Assembly: GCA_047602055.1 (NCBI GenBank)
Contig: JASGIG010000001.1
Span: forward strand, 992,001-1,056,000
Direction of reading: 5' to 3'
Source: JAODBQ01 sp047602055
Lineage (GTDB): Bacteria; Actinomycetota; Acidimicrobiia; Acidimicrobiales; Ilumatobacteraceae
Length of the DNA: 64,000 bases
In this document: piece by piece, positions 47,982 through 57,456 of the stretch
Layout: each line of letters begins with the position of its first letter
Numbering within the stretch: the stretch's first letter is position 1
The notes under the pieces: generated by a model
Told to the model about the DNA's origin: nothing
The model's database searches: none
The model's input: the letters and a program-made list of their open reading frames with translations, nothing else
Translations under genes and position numbers: made by a program

Positions 47982-50386
47982 ACGACAGCGCACCTGCCAC
48001 CGGGGTCCGCCGCCTCGTCCCGACGCTGCGCGAGGGCATCGACGTCGCCGCCGTGTTCGTCATCACGCTCGTGGCGCTGTTCGCCTACCGGTCGTCGTAC
48101 GGCGGCGTGGCCTTCCTCGTCAACGGCGCCATCGCCGCCCTCGTCGCCGTCGTGCTCGTGTACGTCGCGCACAAGCTGGCGTGGCCGTCGTGGGTGGTGG
48201 CCATCTTCGGGCTGCTCGCCTACATCGTGCTGGCCAGCCTGCTGGCGCTGCGCCACTACGGCTACGGCGGCGTCGTCCCGTCGCCGACGTCGGCCTACGA
48301 GGCGCTCACCTCGGCGGCCACGGCGTGGAAGGAGCTGCTCACCACCTCGCCACCCGTCGGCGCCACCGGCGACTTGATGGTGATACCGGTGTTCGTCGGC
48401 TTCGTCACAGCGTTCCTGATGGCCGCTGTGGCCCTCACCCGCTGGGCGCCAGCGGCGCTCGTTCCGCCGATGGTGGCGCTCGGGTTGGGGATCGCCGTCG
48501 GCACGAACGAGCCGGTGTCAGTCATCCTTCACGGGGCGATCCTGGCCGTCCTGGTGTTCGCCTGGCTGGCCTACCGCGAGCACGTCCGCCGCCCGCTGCT
48601 GCACGCACTCGGCCTCGACTGGCGCGGCCTCGCCACCGGTGGCGTCGTGCTCGGCGGGGTGGCCGTGGCGGCCCTGTTCGTCGGGCCCAACCTGCCCGGT
48701 GCCGGCCACACCGAGCGGGCGATCTGGCGCCAGACCGTCACCCCGCCGTTCGACCCGCACGTCTACCCCAGCCCGCTCAACGCCTACCGCAAGTACGTCA
48801 AGCTCGACCGCGACCCGAACACCCACGACCAGGTTGCCGCCGAGCCGATGTTCACCATCGAGGGGCTGCCCGCCGGGATCCCAGTGCGGTTGGTGACGAT
48901 GGACAAGTACGACGGCCTCGTCTGGCAGGTGGCGTCGAACAACGACGACCCGTCGCTGCGCGACTCCGGCTCGTTCGAGCGCATCGGCACCTCGTTGAAG
49001 CCCGACACCACCGGCCAGACCGCCACCGTGACGGTGACGATCGACAAGTACAGCGACGTGTGGGTGCCCGACGTCGGCGAGGTGATCAGCCTGCGCTTCA
49101 CCGGCAGTGCCGGCGGCGCCGAGCGCGACCGGCAGCTCGCCGACTCGTTCCGCTACAACCGCGAAACCGACACGGCGGCAACTCCGGTGAAGCTGCGCGA
49201 AGGCGACCGGTACGTGATGACCGTGCGCCTGCCGAACATGCTCGACAGCCTGACCGGCAAGCAGATCGACGCCTCGACCGGCGCCCGCCTCGGGCCCGCT
49301 GTGTCCGTGTCGGACGTGACCGCCGCGTTCGAGACGCCCGACATCCTCGCCATCAGTGACACCGGGGCGCGGCTCGACCGGATCAAGCAGTTGATGCTCG
49401 GCGGTGCTTACTCCGACGGCGACCGGGCCTCCGGGCAGTCGGGCTCGCGGGCCGGCCACAGCGCCTACCGGTTGAGCGAGTTCGCCGGGAACTTCCCGGC
49501 GGTCCCGATGGTCGGCGACGCCGAGCAGTACGCGTCCACCTACGCCCTGCTGTTCCGCGATCTCAACAAGCTGCCGACGCGCGTGGTGATGGGATTCGTG
49601 CCCGACAAGGCGTCGATCGACGAGCCGTACACCGTGCTGCAGACCGACGTGAACGCATGGGTCGAGGTGCCCGTCAGCGGGCTCGGGTGGGTGGCGATCT
49701 TCCCGACGCCACCGCGCAGCCAGTTGCAGGCCAACCCTGCCGCGCCGAAGCAACCCGACCCCGAGTACCGCACCCAGAACCCGCCACCGCCGCCGGCCGT
49801 CGATCCCGAGTTCGATCGCCCGGCCACCGAGGCGGGTGCCACCAAGGCACTCCAGCAGCAGCCCGAGCAGCAGGCCGACAAGACCGGCACCGACCACAAG
49901 TCGTCGCCCAACGCGCTGGCCCGCTTCGTTGGCCGCCCAGTGGTGGCGGCCGCGCTGATCGGCGCCTCGCCGTTCCTGTTGTGGGGCCTCGTCCTGATCG
50001 GTGTGGCCATCGTCAAGCTGCTGCGCCGCCGCCGTCGGCGCACCCGCGGCGCCGGCCATGCGCGCGTCGCCAACGGCTGGCGTGAGGTCGCCGATCTGGC
50101 TGTGGATCTCGGCCACGCAGTTCCGCCGGCGACCACTCGAAAGGAAGCGGCGGTGTTCATCTCCGGGGTCCAGCCGGAGACCGGTTCGGTCGCCCTCGCC
50201 GATCGGGCGGACGCGGTGGTGTGGGGCGGTGCCGAGGTGAGCGACGCCGAGGTCGAGGAGTACTGGAACGAGCTGGTGCGCGAGCTGAAGTCGATGAAGC
50301 GTGCCGCGCCGTTCGGTGCGCGGCTGCGCTCGGCGGTGTCGTGGCAGTCGCTCAAGCGGCGTGACCGTGAGAACGCCGGTGGCTAG
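47978..50386 (+). CDS. TgpA-like membrane protein with degenerate transglutaminase domain
   Basis: ATG overlaps the DUF58 stop (ATGA); 802 residues. About seven N-terminal hydrophobic segments (residues 20-250), then an extracytoplasmic part with the transglutaminase-like core at about 510-590 (VGDAEQYASTYALLFRDL, ..VLQTDVNAWVEVPVSGLGWVAIFPTPP), one more membrane segment near 660 and a cytosolic basic tail. In active enzymes the first motif is GDCxQ and the second HAWVE; here both catalytic Cys and His are replaced (Ala and Asn), so no transamidation is expected. Structural role inferred. Confidence 0.87.
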   Translation: MNDSAPATGVRRLVPTLREGIDVAAVFVITLVALFAYRSSYGGVAFLVNGAIAALVAVVLVYVAHKLAWPSWVVAIFGLLAYIVLASLLALRHYGYGGVVPSPTSAYEALTSAATAWKELLTTSPPVGATGDLMVIPVFVGFVTAFLMAAVALTRWAPAALVPPMVALGLGIAVGTNEPVSVILHGAILAVLVFAWLAYREHVRRPLLHALGLDWRGLATGGVVLGGVAVAALFVGPNLPGAGHTERAIWRQTVTPPFDPHVYPSPLNAYRKYVKLDRDPNTHDQVAAEPMFTIEGLPAGIPVRLVTMDKYDGLVWQVASNNDDPSLRDSGSFERIGTSLKPDTTGQTATVTVTIDKYSDVWVPDVGEVISLRFTGSAGGAERDRQLADSFRYNRETDTAATPVKLREGDRYVMTVRLPNMLDSLTGKQIDASTGARLGPAVSVSDVTAAFETPDILAISDTGARLDRIKQLMLGGAYSDGDRASGQSGSRAGHSAYRLSEFAGNFPAVPMVGDAEQYASTYALLFRDLNKLPTRVVMGFVPDKASIDEPYTVLQTDVNAWVEVPVSGLGWVAIFPTPPRSQLQANPAAPKQPDPEYRTQNPPPPPAVDPEFDRPATEAGATKALQQQPEQQADKTGTDHKSSPNALARFVGRPVVAAALIGASPFLLWGLVLIGVAIVKLLRRRRRRTRGAGHARVANGWREVADLAVDLGHAVPPATTRKEAAVFISGVQPETGSVALADRADAVVWGGAEVSDAEVEEYWNELVRELKSMKRAAPFGARLRSAVSWQSLKRRDRENAGG

Positions 50387-51308
50387 CAAGCCGAGCGCCC
50401 CCGCGGAGCAGCTGGTCGACCTGCGCGGCCAGCGCCTCGGCGACGCCACCCGCCTAATGCTGGAGCTGGCCGGCCGGCTCGGTTACACCGCGGGGGCGAC
50501 GAACCCGGGCACGTTCCGTCTGGCACGCACACAGCGCAAGCTGCTCGGCAAGACGACCGAGTCGGTGACCGTGTCGGTGTTCGAGGACCGCTCGGGCACC
50601 AAGGCCCGGTTCGTCGGCCCGATCGACGCGGCCCTGGTCGAGCACCTCGTGGCCGCCGGTGGCGGCGCCAGCGCAGCACCGGTTGCGCCCGGCCCACTCC
50701 CGCCGGGCGACGGCAGTGCGGCGGCGGCCGGGTCAGGCGCGATCGTGGCGCCGGGTTCCGCGCCGATCGAGATGGCGCGGTCCGCGCCGCCGTCGTTGCC
50801 GCGCCCGGTGCAACGCCCGTCGGCGGCTGTGCCGGGCGGGATGATCGCCCAGGTGCCAGGTGGCGTCGCCCAGCGGCTGCCGGTGCCCAGACCGTCCGAC
50901 GTCGACGGCCGCACCGTGATGCGTCCCGCCGACCCGTCACCGATGAGTGCCCCACCGCCCGTCGTCCCGACCCCGGCGGCAGCACTGGCACCCCAGCCGG
51001 CACTCGTGCTGGCCGACGGGACGAACCTCGCGCTCGTCAGCCCAGTCGTGCTCGGCCGCGACCCCGATCTCGGCGCGGCACCCGCCGGGTCGCGGCCACT
51101 GGCCGTTGCCGACGCATCGCTGTCCAAGACGCACGCCGTGGTCGTCGCCAGCGACGGTCAGGTGATGGTCACCGACCTGCACTCCACCAACGGGACCGCC
51201 GTGCAGTTCGCCGGCACCTCGGTGCGCTGCACGCCGGGCGAACCGACTCCGGTGCCGCTCGGTGCGGTCGTGGTGGCCGGGGCGGTCACCGTGACGGTGC
51301 AGCGATGA
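50379..51308 (+). CDS. FHA-domain protein
   Basis: GTG at 50379 chosen (VASKPSAPAEQLVDL); upstream GTGs at 50361/50367 are alternatives. 309 residues. N-terminal region of about 85 residues (LVDLRGQRLGDATRLMLELAGRLGY ... FEDRSGTKARFVGP), a Pro/Ala-rich linker, then a C-terminal FHA (VVLGRDPDLG, SLSKTHAVV, DLHSTNGTAV). The FHA binds phosphothreonine. It overlaps the TgpA stop by 8 nt and the ATPase start by 4 nt, so it is made with the secretion ATPase. Confidence 0.82.
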   Translation: MASKPSAPAEQLVDLRGQRLGDATRLMLELAGRLGYTAGATNPGTFRLARTQRKLLGKTTESVTVSVFEDRSGTKARFVGPIDAALVEHLVAAGGGASAAPVAPGPLPPGDGSAAAAGSGAIVAPGSAPIEMARSAPPSLPRPVQRPSAAVPGGMIAQVPGGVAQRLPVPRPSDVDGRTVMRPADPSPMSAPPPVVPTPAAALAPQPALVLADGTNLALVSPVVLGRDPDLGAAPAGSRPLAVADASLSKTHAVVVASDGQVMVTDLHSTNGTAVQFAGTSVRCTPGEPTPVPLGAVVVAGAVTVTVQR

Positions 51309-54300
51309 GGCTCAAGCTCACGCTCGAGCACGGCGGTGATCGTCGCGACGTACTGCTCACCGCCGACGGCGCTGCCACCGTCGGGGCCGTTGCCGAGCGG
51401 GTGCGGTTCCGCACTTCGGGGCCCGATGGTGTCGCCGCCGTGCCCGAGGGGTTCGTCGTCAACCGGGGCACGCCCCGCGAGCGCGTCGCCGCACCCGAGC
51501 AGACCCTTGGCGACGCCGGCCTGCGCTCTGGTGACACGATCGCCCTGTCGGTGGCCGGCGCCGGGCTGCGCCCGGCGAGCGCCGCGGTCGGCACGCTCAA
51601 CGTCGTGGCCGGTCCCGACGCCGGCCAGCAGTTCCCGCTGCGGCGCGGCACCAACTTCGTCGGTCGCGACCGCGGTGCCGATGTGCGCCTGTCCGATCCG
51701 CTCGTCAGCAAGCGCCATGCCAAGGTGAACGTCACCGACGCCGCCGAGATCGTCGACGACGGGTCGTCGAACGGCATCATCGTCGGCGGGTCGGTCGTCG
51801 ACCGGGCGATCGTGCGGCCCGGCACGCAGATCACGCTCGGCGACACGACGATCACCGTCACGCTGCACACCGTCAGCGGCGCCAGCGACGAGGAGGGCGC
51901 CGTCGCGTTCAACCGGTCGCCGCGGCTCGACCCCGACTATGTGGGCATCGTGCTCAAGGCGCCCGAACCGCCCAAGCCGACGCCCGCGCCGCGCTTCCCG
52001 GTGGCGATGCTCATCGCCCCGATCGTGATGGCCGGGATGATGTACGCGATCACCAAGAACGTGACGTCGCTGCTGTTCGTCGCGCTCAGCCCGATGATGA
52101 TGCTCGGCAGCTGGTACGAGAACCGGCTCGCCGGGCAGCGGGCCAACGCCCAGTCGCTCGCCGACTACCGGTCTGCGCTGGTCGACCTGTCGGTGCAGCT
52201 GCAGTACGCATCCGATCTGGAGCGCACAGGCCGACGCGCCGAGCAGCCATCGGCCGAGGAGATCGAGGAGGCGATGCGCGACCTCACAGATCTGGTGTGG
52301 ACCCGCCGCCCCGAGCACGCCCGGTTCCTCCAGTTCCGCATCGGTCTCGGCACGCAGCCCAGCCGCAACTCGGTCGAGATGCCCAACAGCAACAACACCA
52401 CGCCAGTGCTGTGGAGCGAGCTGGTCGATGTCGTCGGTCGCTTCGCCGCCGTCGACCGGGTGCCGGTGGTGGCCGACCTGCGCGCTGTCGGCAACGTCGG
52501 CGTGGCCGGTCCCGACGTGGTCTCACGCTCGGTCACCTCGAACGTGCTGCTCCAGCTGTGCGCGCTGCACTCGCCGGCCGAGCTGGTGCTGGCCGCGGTG
52601 GCCGGGACCAACGTCGCGGCCTGGGAGTGGCTGAAGTGGCTGCCGCACACCACCTCGGAGTTCTCCCCGATCGAAGCGGCGCATCTGGCGTCCAACGCGG
52701 CCGACGTCAACGTGCTCGTGTCGGCGATCGAGGACGTCGTCGCCACCCGCGCGGCCACTCGGGATGCGAAGGACGACGCGCCGCTGCCGGCGGTGGTGCT
52801 GTTCGTCGACGACGACGCACCGATCGAACGTGCCCGCCTCGTCCAGCTCGCCGAGGGCGGCCCGGCGATGGGGGTGCACCTCGTGTGGAACGCCCCGAGC
52901 GTGCAGCGCCTCCCGGCCGCATGCCGTCTGTTCCTCGACGTGGATGCCGCCGGCCGTCACCGCGCTGGTCTCACCCAGGGCGGCGCCGAGGTCGCCGACC
53001 TCGAGCCCGAGTCGGTGGCCCCGGAGGTCGTCGCGGCACTTGCGCGACGTCTCGCACCGGTAGTCGACAGCGGCGTGCGCGCCGACGATCAGTCCGACCT
53101 CCCGCGATCGGTGTCGTTCCTCGATCTCGCCGGGCTCGAGCTGGCGACATCGCCAGACGCGGTCGTCGAGAGCTGGCGGGCCAACAACGCGCTCCCACCG
53201 GTTCCCGGTGCACCGGAGCCGAAGCGGGACAACACGCTGCGGGCCGTCGTCGGCCAGGGCGCAGCCGGCGCGCTGCATCTCGATCTGCGCACGCACGGGC
53301 CGCACGCGCTTGTCGGCGGCACCACCGGAGCCGGCAAGAGCGAGTTCCTCCAGTCGTGGGTGCTCGGCATGGCCGTCGCGCACAGCCCGTCGCGCGTCAC
53401 GTTCCTGTTCGTCGACTACAAGGGAGGCGCGGCGTTCGGTGACTGCATCCGCCTGCCGCATTGTGTCGGGCTGGTCACCGATCTGAGTTCGCATCTCGTC
53501 CGCCGAGCTCTCACGTCGCTCAACGCCGAACTGACGTATCGAGAGCACCTGTTGAACAGCAAGAAGGCCAAGGATCTGTTTGCACTCGAGAAGGAGAACG
53601 ATCCCGAGGCGCCGCCGAGTCTGGTCATCGTGGTGGACGAGTTCGCCGCTCTCGTGTCGGAGGTCCCCGAGTTCGTCGAGGGCGTGGTCAACGTCGCCCA
53701 GCGCGGCCGCTCGCTCGGGCTCAACCTGATCCTCGCCACGCAGCGCCCGGCGGGCGTCATCAAGGACAACCTGCGGGCCAACACCAACCTGCGCGTCGCC
53801 CTGCGGATGGCTGACGAGGACGACTCGGCGGACGTGGTCGGTACGAAGCTTGCGGCCACCTTCGACCCAAGTCTCCCTGGGCGAGGTGTCGTCAAGACCG
53901 GGCCGGGCCGGCTGGCGACGTTCCAGTCGGCGTACGCCGGCGGGCACACCACTGGCGAACCGGTGCCACCCAGCATCGAGCTGCGCGATCTCGTCTTCGG
54001 GGCGGGCGAGGTGTGGGATGCACCACCCACGCGAGCGGGTGGTGACAACCGTGGCCCGAACGACATCAAGCGGGTCGTGGCCAACGTCGGTGCCGCTGCC
54101 CGAGTCGCAGCGGTGTCCGCCCCGCGCAAGCCGTGGCTGCCGTCGCTGTCGCGCGTCTACCGATTGGACGCGTTGCCCACCCGGCGAACCGACCGCGAAC
54201 TGGTCTATGGCGTCGTCGACCGACCTGAGAAGCAGAGCCAGCCCGAGATCGCTTTCGTCCCTGACGAGGACGGCAACATGGCCGTGTACGGCACCGGCGG

Positions 54301-55663
54301 CTCGGGAAAGAGCGCGTTGCTGCGCACCATCGCCGCTGCCGCGGCGTTCGCCCCTGCGCGCGGCGGGCCGTGTCACGTCTACGGACTGGACTTCGGGTCG
54401 CGTGGGCTGAGGATGCTGGAGGGTCTGCCGCACGTCGGCTCGGTGATCGACGGCGACGACGACGAACGCGTCCAGCGCCTGCTGCGTCACCTGCGCGGTC
54501 TGGTCGACGAGCGTGCCGACCGCTACGCGGCGGCCAACGCCGGCACCATCGTCGAGTACCGGGAGCGCTCCGGCCGCGCCGACGAGCCGCGCATCATCGT
54601 GCTCGTCGACGGGGTGGGCGCCTTCCGCAACGCCTACGAGGCGACATCGCTCGTGCGCTACTGGGACATGTTCCAGGGGCTCGCGGCTGACGGGCGCAGC
54701 GTCGGCGTGCACTTCGTGGTGTCGGCCGACCGCCCTGGAGCGGTGTCGACCAGCCTGGCGTCGTCCATCCAGCGCAGGCTCGTGCTGCGCCTGGCGAACG
54801 AGATGGACTACGCGATGCTCGACGTGCCCGCCGATGCGTTCGGCCAGACCACCCCCCCTGGGAGAGGGTTCGTCGACGGGTCCGAGGTGCAGGTGGCGGT
54901 GCTGGGCGGCGAGTCGAACGTCGCTCGGCAGTCCGACGAGATCGCCAAGCTGGCCGAGGCGATGCTGCGCGCCGGGGTCGGGCAGGCGCCGCCGATCCAG
55001 AGCCTGCCCGAGCAGGTGCCGCTGTCGCGTTTGCCAGACATGGTGGTCCAACTCCCCACGCTCGGCATCTGGGACGAAACGTTGCAGCCGATCGGCTTCA
55101 CGCCAACCGGCTCGTTCCTGGTCAGCGGCCCGCCGCTGAGCGGCAAGTCGACCACCGTCGCGACCATCGTCACGTCCCTGCGTCGCGCCCGGCCGAAGGT
55201 CAAGCTCGTCCTTCTCGGACAGCGCCGCTCGGCGCTGTCCGGCGTGATCGCGTGGGACCGGATCGCGCTCGGTCCAGCCGACGTCAGCGTCCTGGCCGGT
55301 GAGCTGACTCCCGAGGTCACCGACGCCGACGCCGGCACCTGGGTGGTCGTCGTCGAAGGCGTCGGCGAACTGCTCAACACGGAGGCCGATCTGCCCACCC
55401 AGGACCTGGTCAAGGCCAGTCGGGCGGCCGATCAGTTCGTCGTCGCCGAGGGCGAGACCACGTCGCTGGCGGGCTCGTGGCCGCTGCTCCAGGCGGTCAA
55501 GGTGTCGCGCGCCGGCATCGCCTTGCAGCCCGACCAGATCGACGGCGATGCGCTGTTCAAGACGTCGTTCCCGCGGGTCAGCCGCAGCGACTTCCCCTTC
55601 GGTCGTGGGCTGCTCGTGGCCGGCGGCAAGCACGCCCGCGTCCAGGTTGCGACGCCGGATTGA
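51305..55663 (+). CDS. EssC-like FtsK/SpoIIIE type VII secretion ATPase
   Basis: 1452 residues, ATGA overlap with the FHA gene. Residues 1-85 resemble the ubiquitin-like YukD/EsaB fold (RLKLTLEHGGDRRDVLLTADG). Residues about 95-190 are FHA (FVGRDRGADVRLSDPLVSKRHAK, GSSNG). Two membrane segments follow at about 230-275. ATPase modules: D1 Walker A GGTTGAGKSE (about 670) with VIVVDEFAAL; D2 YGTGGSGKSA (about 995) with IIVLVDGVGAF; D3 SGPPLSGKSTT (about 1275) with WVVVVEGVGEL. D1 keeps the DE dyad; D2 and D3 have DG and EG instead, so they are probably less active. Domain order matches EssC of Firmicutes rather than EccC. It should drive export of the WXG100 and effector proteins downstream. Confidence 0.93.
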   Translation: MRLKLTLEHGGDRRDVLLTADGAATVGAVAERVRFRTSGPDGVAAVPEGFVVNRGTPRERVAAPEQTLGDAGLRSGDTIALSVAGAGLRPASAAVGTLNVVAGPDAGQQFPLRRGTNFVGRDRGADVRLSDPLVSKRHAKVNVTDAAEIVDDGSSNGIIVGGSVVDRAIVRPGTQITLGDTTITVTLHTVSGASDEEGAVAFNRSPRLDPDYVGIVLKAPEPPKPTPAPRFPVAMLIAPIVMAGMMYAITKNVTSLLFVALSPMMMLGSWYENRLAGQRANAQSLADYRSALVDLSVQLQYASDLERTGRRAEQPSAEEIEEAMRDLTDLVWTRRPEHARFLQFRIGLGTQPSRNSVEMPNSNNTTPVLWSELVDVVGRFAAVDRVPVVADLRAVGNVGVAGPDVVSRSVTSNVLLQLCALHSPAELVLAAVAGTNVAAWEWLKWLPHTTSEFSPIEAAHLASNAADVNVLVSAIEDVVATRAATRDAKDDAPLPAVVLFVDDDAPIERARLVQLAEGGPAMGVHLVWNAPSVQRLPAACRLFLDVDAAGRHRAGLTQGGAEVADLEPESVAPEVVAALARRLAPVVDSGVRADDQSDLPRSVSFLDLAGLELATSPDAVVESWRANNALPPVPGAPEPKRDNTLRAVVGQGAAGALHLDLRTHGPHALVGGTTGAGKSEFLQSWVLGMAVAHSPSRVTFLFVDYKGGAAFGDCIRLPHCVGLVTDLSSHLVRRALTSLNAELTYREHLLNSKKAKDLFALEKENDPEAPPSLVIVVDEFAALVSEVPEFVEGVVNVAQRGRSLGLNLILATQRPAGVIKDNLRANTNLRVALRMADEDDSADVVGTKLAATFDPSLPGRGVVKTGPGRLATFQSAYAGGHTTGEPVPPSIELRDLVFGAGEVWDAPPTRAGGDNRGPNDIKRVVANVGAAARVAAVSAPRKPWLPSLSRVYRLDALPTRRTDRELVYGVVDRPEKQSQPEIAFVPDEDGNMAVYGTGGSGKSALLRTIAAAAAFAPARGGPCHVYGLDFGSRGLRMLEGLPHVGSVIDGDDDERVQRLLRHLRGLVDERADRYAAANAGTIVEYRERSGRADEPRIIVLVDGVGAFRNAYEATSLVRYWDMFQGLAADGRSVGVHFVVSADRPGAVSTSLASSIQRRLVLRLANEMDYAMLDVPADAFGQTTPPGRGFVDGSEVQVAVLGGESNVARQSDEIAKLAEAMLRAGVGQAPPIQSLPEQVPLSRLPDMVVQLPTLGIWDETLQPIGFTPTGSFLVSGPPLSGKSTTVATIVTSLRRARPKVKLVLLGQRRSALSGVIAWDRIALGPADVSVLAGELTPEVTDADAGTWVVVVEGVGELLNTEADLPTQDLVKASRAADQFVVAEGETTSLAGSWPLLQAVKVSRAGIALQPDQIDGDALFKTSFPRVSRSDFPFGRGLLVAGGKHARVQVATPD

Positions 55664-55730
55664 CATGGGTGGCGCATGGGTGATTCGCCCCATTCTCAGA
55701 TCGATCACCGTTCCGTACGGTGACGCAAGC

Positions 55731-55748
55731 GCCGGTGAGCCCACCGGC
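55731..55748. promoter_or_regulatory. leader hairpin before the first WXG100 gene
   Basis: GCCGGTG (55731-55737) and CACCGGC (55742-55748), a 7-bp stem with a 4-nt loop, in the 105-bp gap between ATPase and WXG100 genes. Could be an attenuator or RNA-processing site setting WXG100 levels above those of the ATPase. Confidence 0.4.
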
Positions 55749-55768
55749 AACGACAGAAAGGAAGTGCG

Positions 55769-56038
55769 ATGAGCAACTTCACCGGGATGGACATCGCTGG
55801 CGTTCGCCAGCTCAGCCAGCTCCTCAACAGCAAGGCCGACGAGATCGACCAGATCCGCTCGCAGCTCACCAGCAGCCTCAACGGCACTCAGTGGGTCGGC
55901 AACGACCGCAACCAGTTCACCAACGACTGGCAGGGTCAGTACACGAACGCGCTCAACACGGTGGTGCAGGGCCTGCGCGACGCCTCCCAGCGCGCCAGCC
56001 GCAACGCCGACGAGCAGGAGACTGCGTCCGCCAGCTGA
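55769..56038 (+). CDS. WXG100-family secreted protein 1
   Basis: 89 residues, strong Shine-Dalgarno (AAAGGAAG, 55757-55764) 4 nt before ATG. Helical hairpin with the family turn motif at W42-V-G44 (TQWVGNDRN). The first helix is residues 8-38 and the second 45-80, typical length for the ESAT-6-like family. WXG100 proteins dimerise and are exported by the FtsK-like ATPase, often with a partner. First gene of the effector segment. The partner is probably the next gene's N-terminal domain, which has the same fold. Confidence 0.92.
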   Translation: MSNFTGMDIAGVRQLSQLLNSKADEIDQIRSQLTSSLNGTQWVGNDRNQFTNDWQGQYTNALNTVVQGLRDASQRASRNADEQETASAS

Positions 56039-56065
56039 GCGCTGGGCGGAGGCAGGGAGACGGCC

Positions 56066-57172
56066 ATGTTGTATGGAGCGGATGCGGACGAGCTCGACCG
56101 CCTGGCGGCCGAGTTCGTCCGCGCTGCGGAGGAGCTCGACGGTGAAGGCAATGCCATCACCCGTCTGCTCAACAACATCGCCTGGCTGGGCGACGTGGCA
56201 GAGAACTTCTTTTCCGGTTGGACAGGTGTCCACCTCCCCCGCATCGGGTTGAGCGCGAATGCGCTCCGGGAGGCATCTCGCGGTCTGACGGCGAACGCGG
56301 CCCAGCAACGCGAGGTTTCGAACGCGGACGGTCGGCCGACGCGGTTCGTTGACAGCGGGAGTGCCCGGGCTGACGTGATCGAGGCGTTCTGGGCCACCGC
56401 CGACCCGACGCGGGCTGCCGGGAACCAGATCGAGGTCCGTCGGCTCGACAACGGCCGGTACGTGGTCGTCCTGCCCGGCGTCGTCGATCTGACCGATCAC
56501 CTTGGGGAGCTTCCCGGGGCGTTCGCTCGGGGCGATGCCGTCGGACCGTTCTACGACGGGGATCAACCCGACACGGCACGGCGAATGGCGTACGCGATCG
56601 TCGAGGCCCATGACGGGGGTGACACGTTCGCCAATCCCTATGCCACCCAGGTGGCGGAGGCGATGCGGCGGGCGGGAGTGCCGCCCGGAGCGGACGTGAT
56701 GCTGGTGGGGCACAGCTTCGGTGCCTACACGGCGATGGAGCTGGCGGGTGATCCGACGTTCAACTCGGCCGATCCGAACGCAGCCGGGTATCACGTCAAC
56801 GTCACCCACGTGTTGGCGGCCGGCGGCGACACGAACTGGAAGTTTCCGGAGATCCCGGCACGAACGAGTGCCCTCGTGGTGAACAACCGATATGACCCGG
56901 TCTTCCAAGCAGAGGACCCGCTGATGCGCGACGTCGCGCCACGACGTCCGAACCAAATCAGCATCGAGTACCAGGGGGCGATGCCGACGTCGCTCGGCGC
57001 TCTCAAGGATGCCCACAAGCCGGATACCTACGTGAAGTTCCTGACCGAAGCCCACGATCGGCCGGCCCTGAATGCCTGGCTCGACGGTGCCGGCTCGATG
57101 TACGGCGGTGCTGGAGAGCGGTTCTCGTTGGACGTGCCTGACCCGCTGCGCAGCCCCTCGCCAAGCAACTGA
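56066..57172 (+). CDS. WXG-like domain fused to alpha/beta hydrolase (candidate secreted effector)
   Basis: 368 residues, 27 bp after WXG100-1. Residues 1-89 form a helical hairpin with a WLG turn (W40-L-G42), closely matching residues 1-92 of the effector 1.4 kb downstream. Residues about 120-350 are an alpha/beta hydrolase: nucleophile S217 in LVGHSFGAYTAM, D277 in NNRYDPVF, H317 in KDAHKPD, a plausible triad. Lipase or esterase activity is likely; DUF1023-type relatives exist in actinobacteria. Being fused to a WXG-like export domain, it is a strong candidate substrate of the adjacent ATPase. Confidence 0.85.
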   Translation: MLYGADADELDRLAAEFVRAAEELDGEGNAITRLLNNIAWLGDVAENFFSGWTGVHLPRIGLSANALREASRGLTANAAQQREVSNADGRPTRFVDSGSARADVIEAFWATADPTRAAGNQIEVRRLDNGRYVVVLPGVVDLTDHLGELPGAFARGDAVGPFYDGDQPDTARRMAYAIVEAHDGGDTFANPYATQVAEAMRRAGVPPGADVMLVGHSFGAYTAMELAGDPTFNSADPNAAGYHVNVTHVLAAGGDTNWKFPEIPARTSALVVNNRYDPVFQAEDPLMRDVAPRRPNQISIEYQGAMPTSLGALKDAHKPDTYVKFLTEAHDRPALNAWLDGAGSMYGGAGERFSLDVPDPLRSPSPSN

Positions 57173-57192
57173 CCGACCGAAAGGAAGACGAC

Positions 57193-57456
57193 ATGAGCCT
57201 CGTCGGTGGAGACGCCCCCGCTCTTTTCTCGTTCGCCAACCAACTGCGCGCTCGCCGCCAGCGCATCGCCGCCGCGGCGGCCCGCCTCGGCGCCGTTCTC
57301 GAACAGGCCCATTGGGTTGGTCCCGATCGGGACCGGTTCGTCTCGAGCTGGCAATCGCAGCATGCGCCGGCGCTGCGCGCGGTGTGTGACGATCTCGACT
57401 CGGCCGCCGGCAAGGTGACCCGTCACGCTCAGGCACAAGAGAACGCGAGCCGCTGA
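57193..57456 (+). CDS. WXG100-family secreted protein 2
   Basis: 87 residues, Shine-Dalgarno AAAGGAAG as in the first WXG100 gene. The turn motif is W41-V-G43 (HWVGPDRDRF), with arginine-rich first helix. Its sequence is only distantly like WXG100-1, so the two probably have separate partners. The stop overlaps the next ATG (TGATG). With the following effector it repeats the WXG100-effector pair arrangement. Confidence 0.9.
   Translation: MSLVGGDAPALFSFANQLRARRQRIAAAAARLGAVLEQAHWVGPDRDRFVSSWQSQHAPALRAVCDDLDSAAGKVTRHAQAQENASR

Noticed and set aside
56066..57172. Hydrolase protein as a housekeeping esterase
   Set aside because: The WXG-like N-terminal domain shared with the next effector and location between WXG100 genes argue for an exported substrate.
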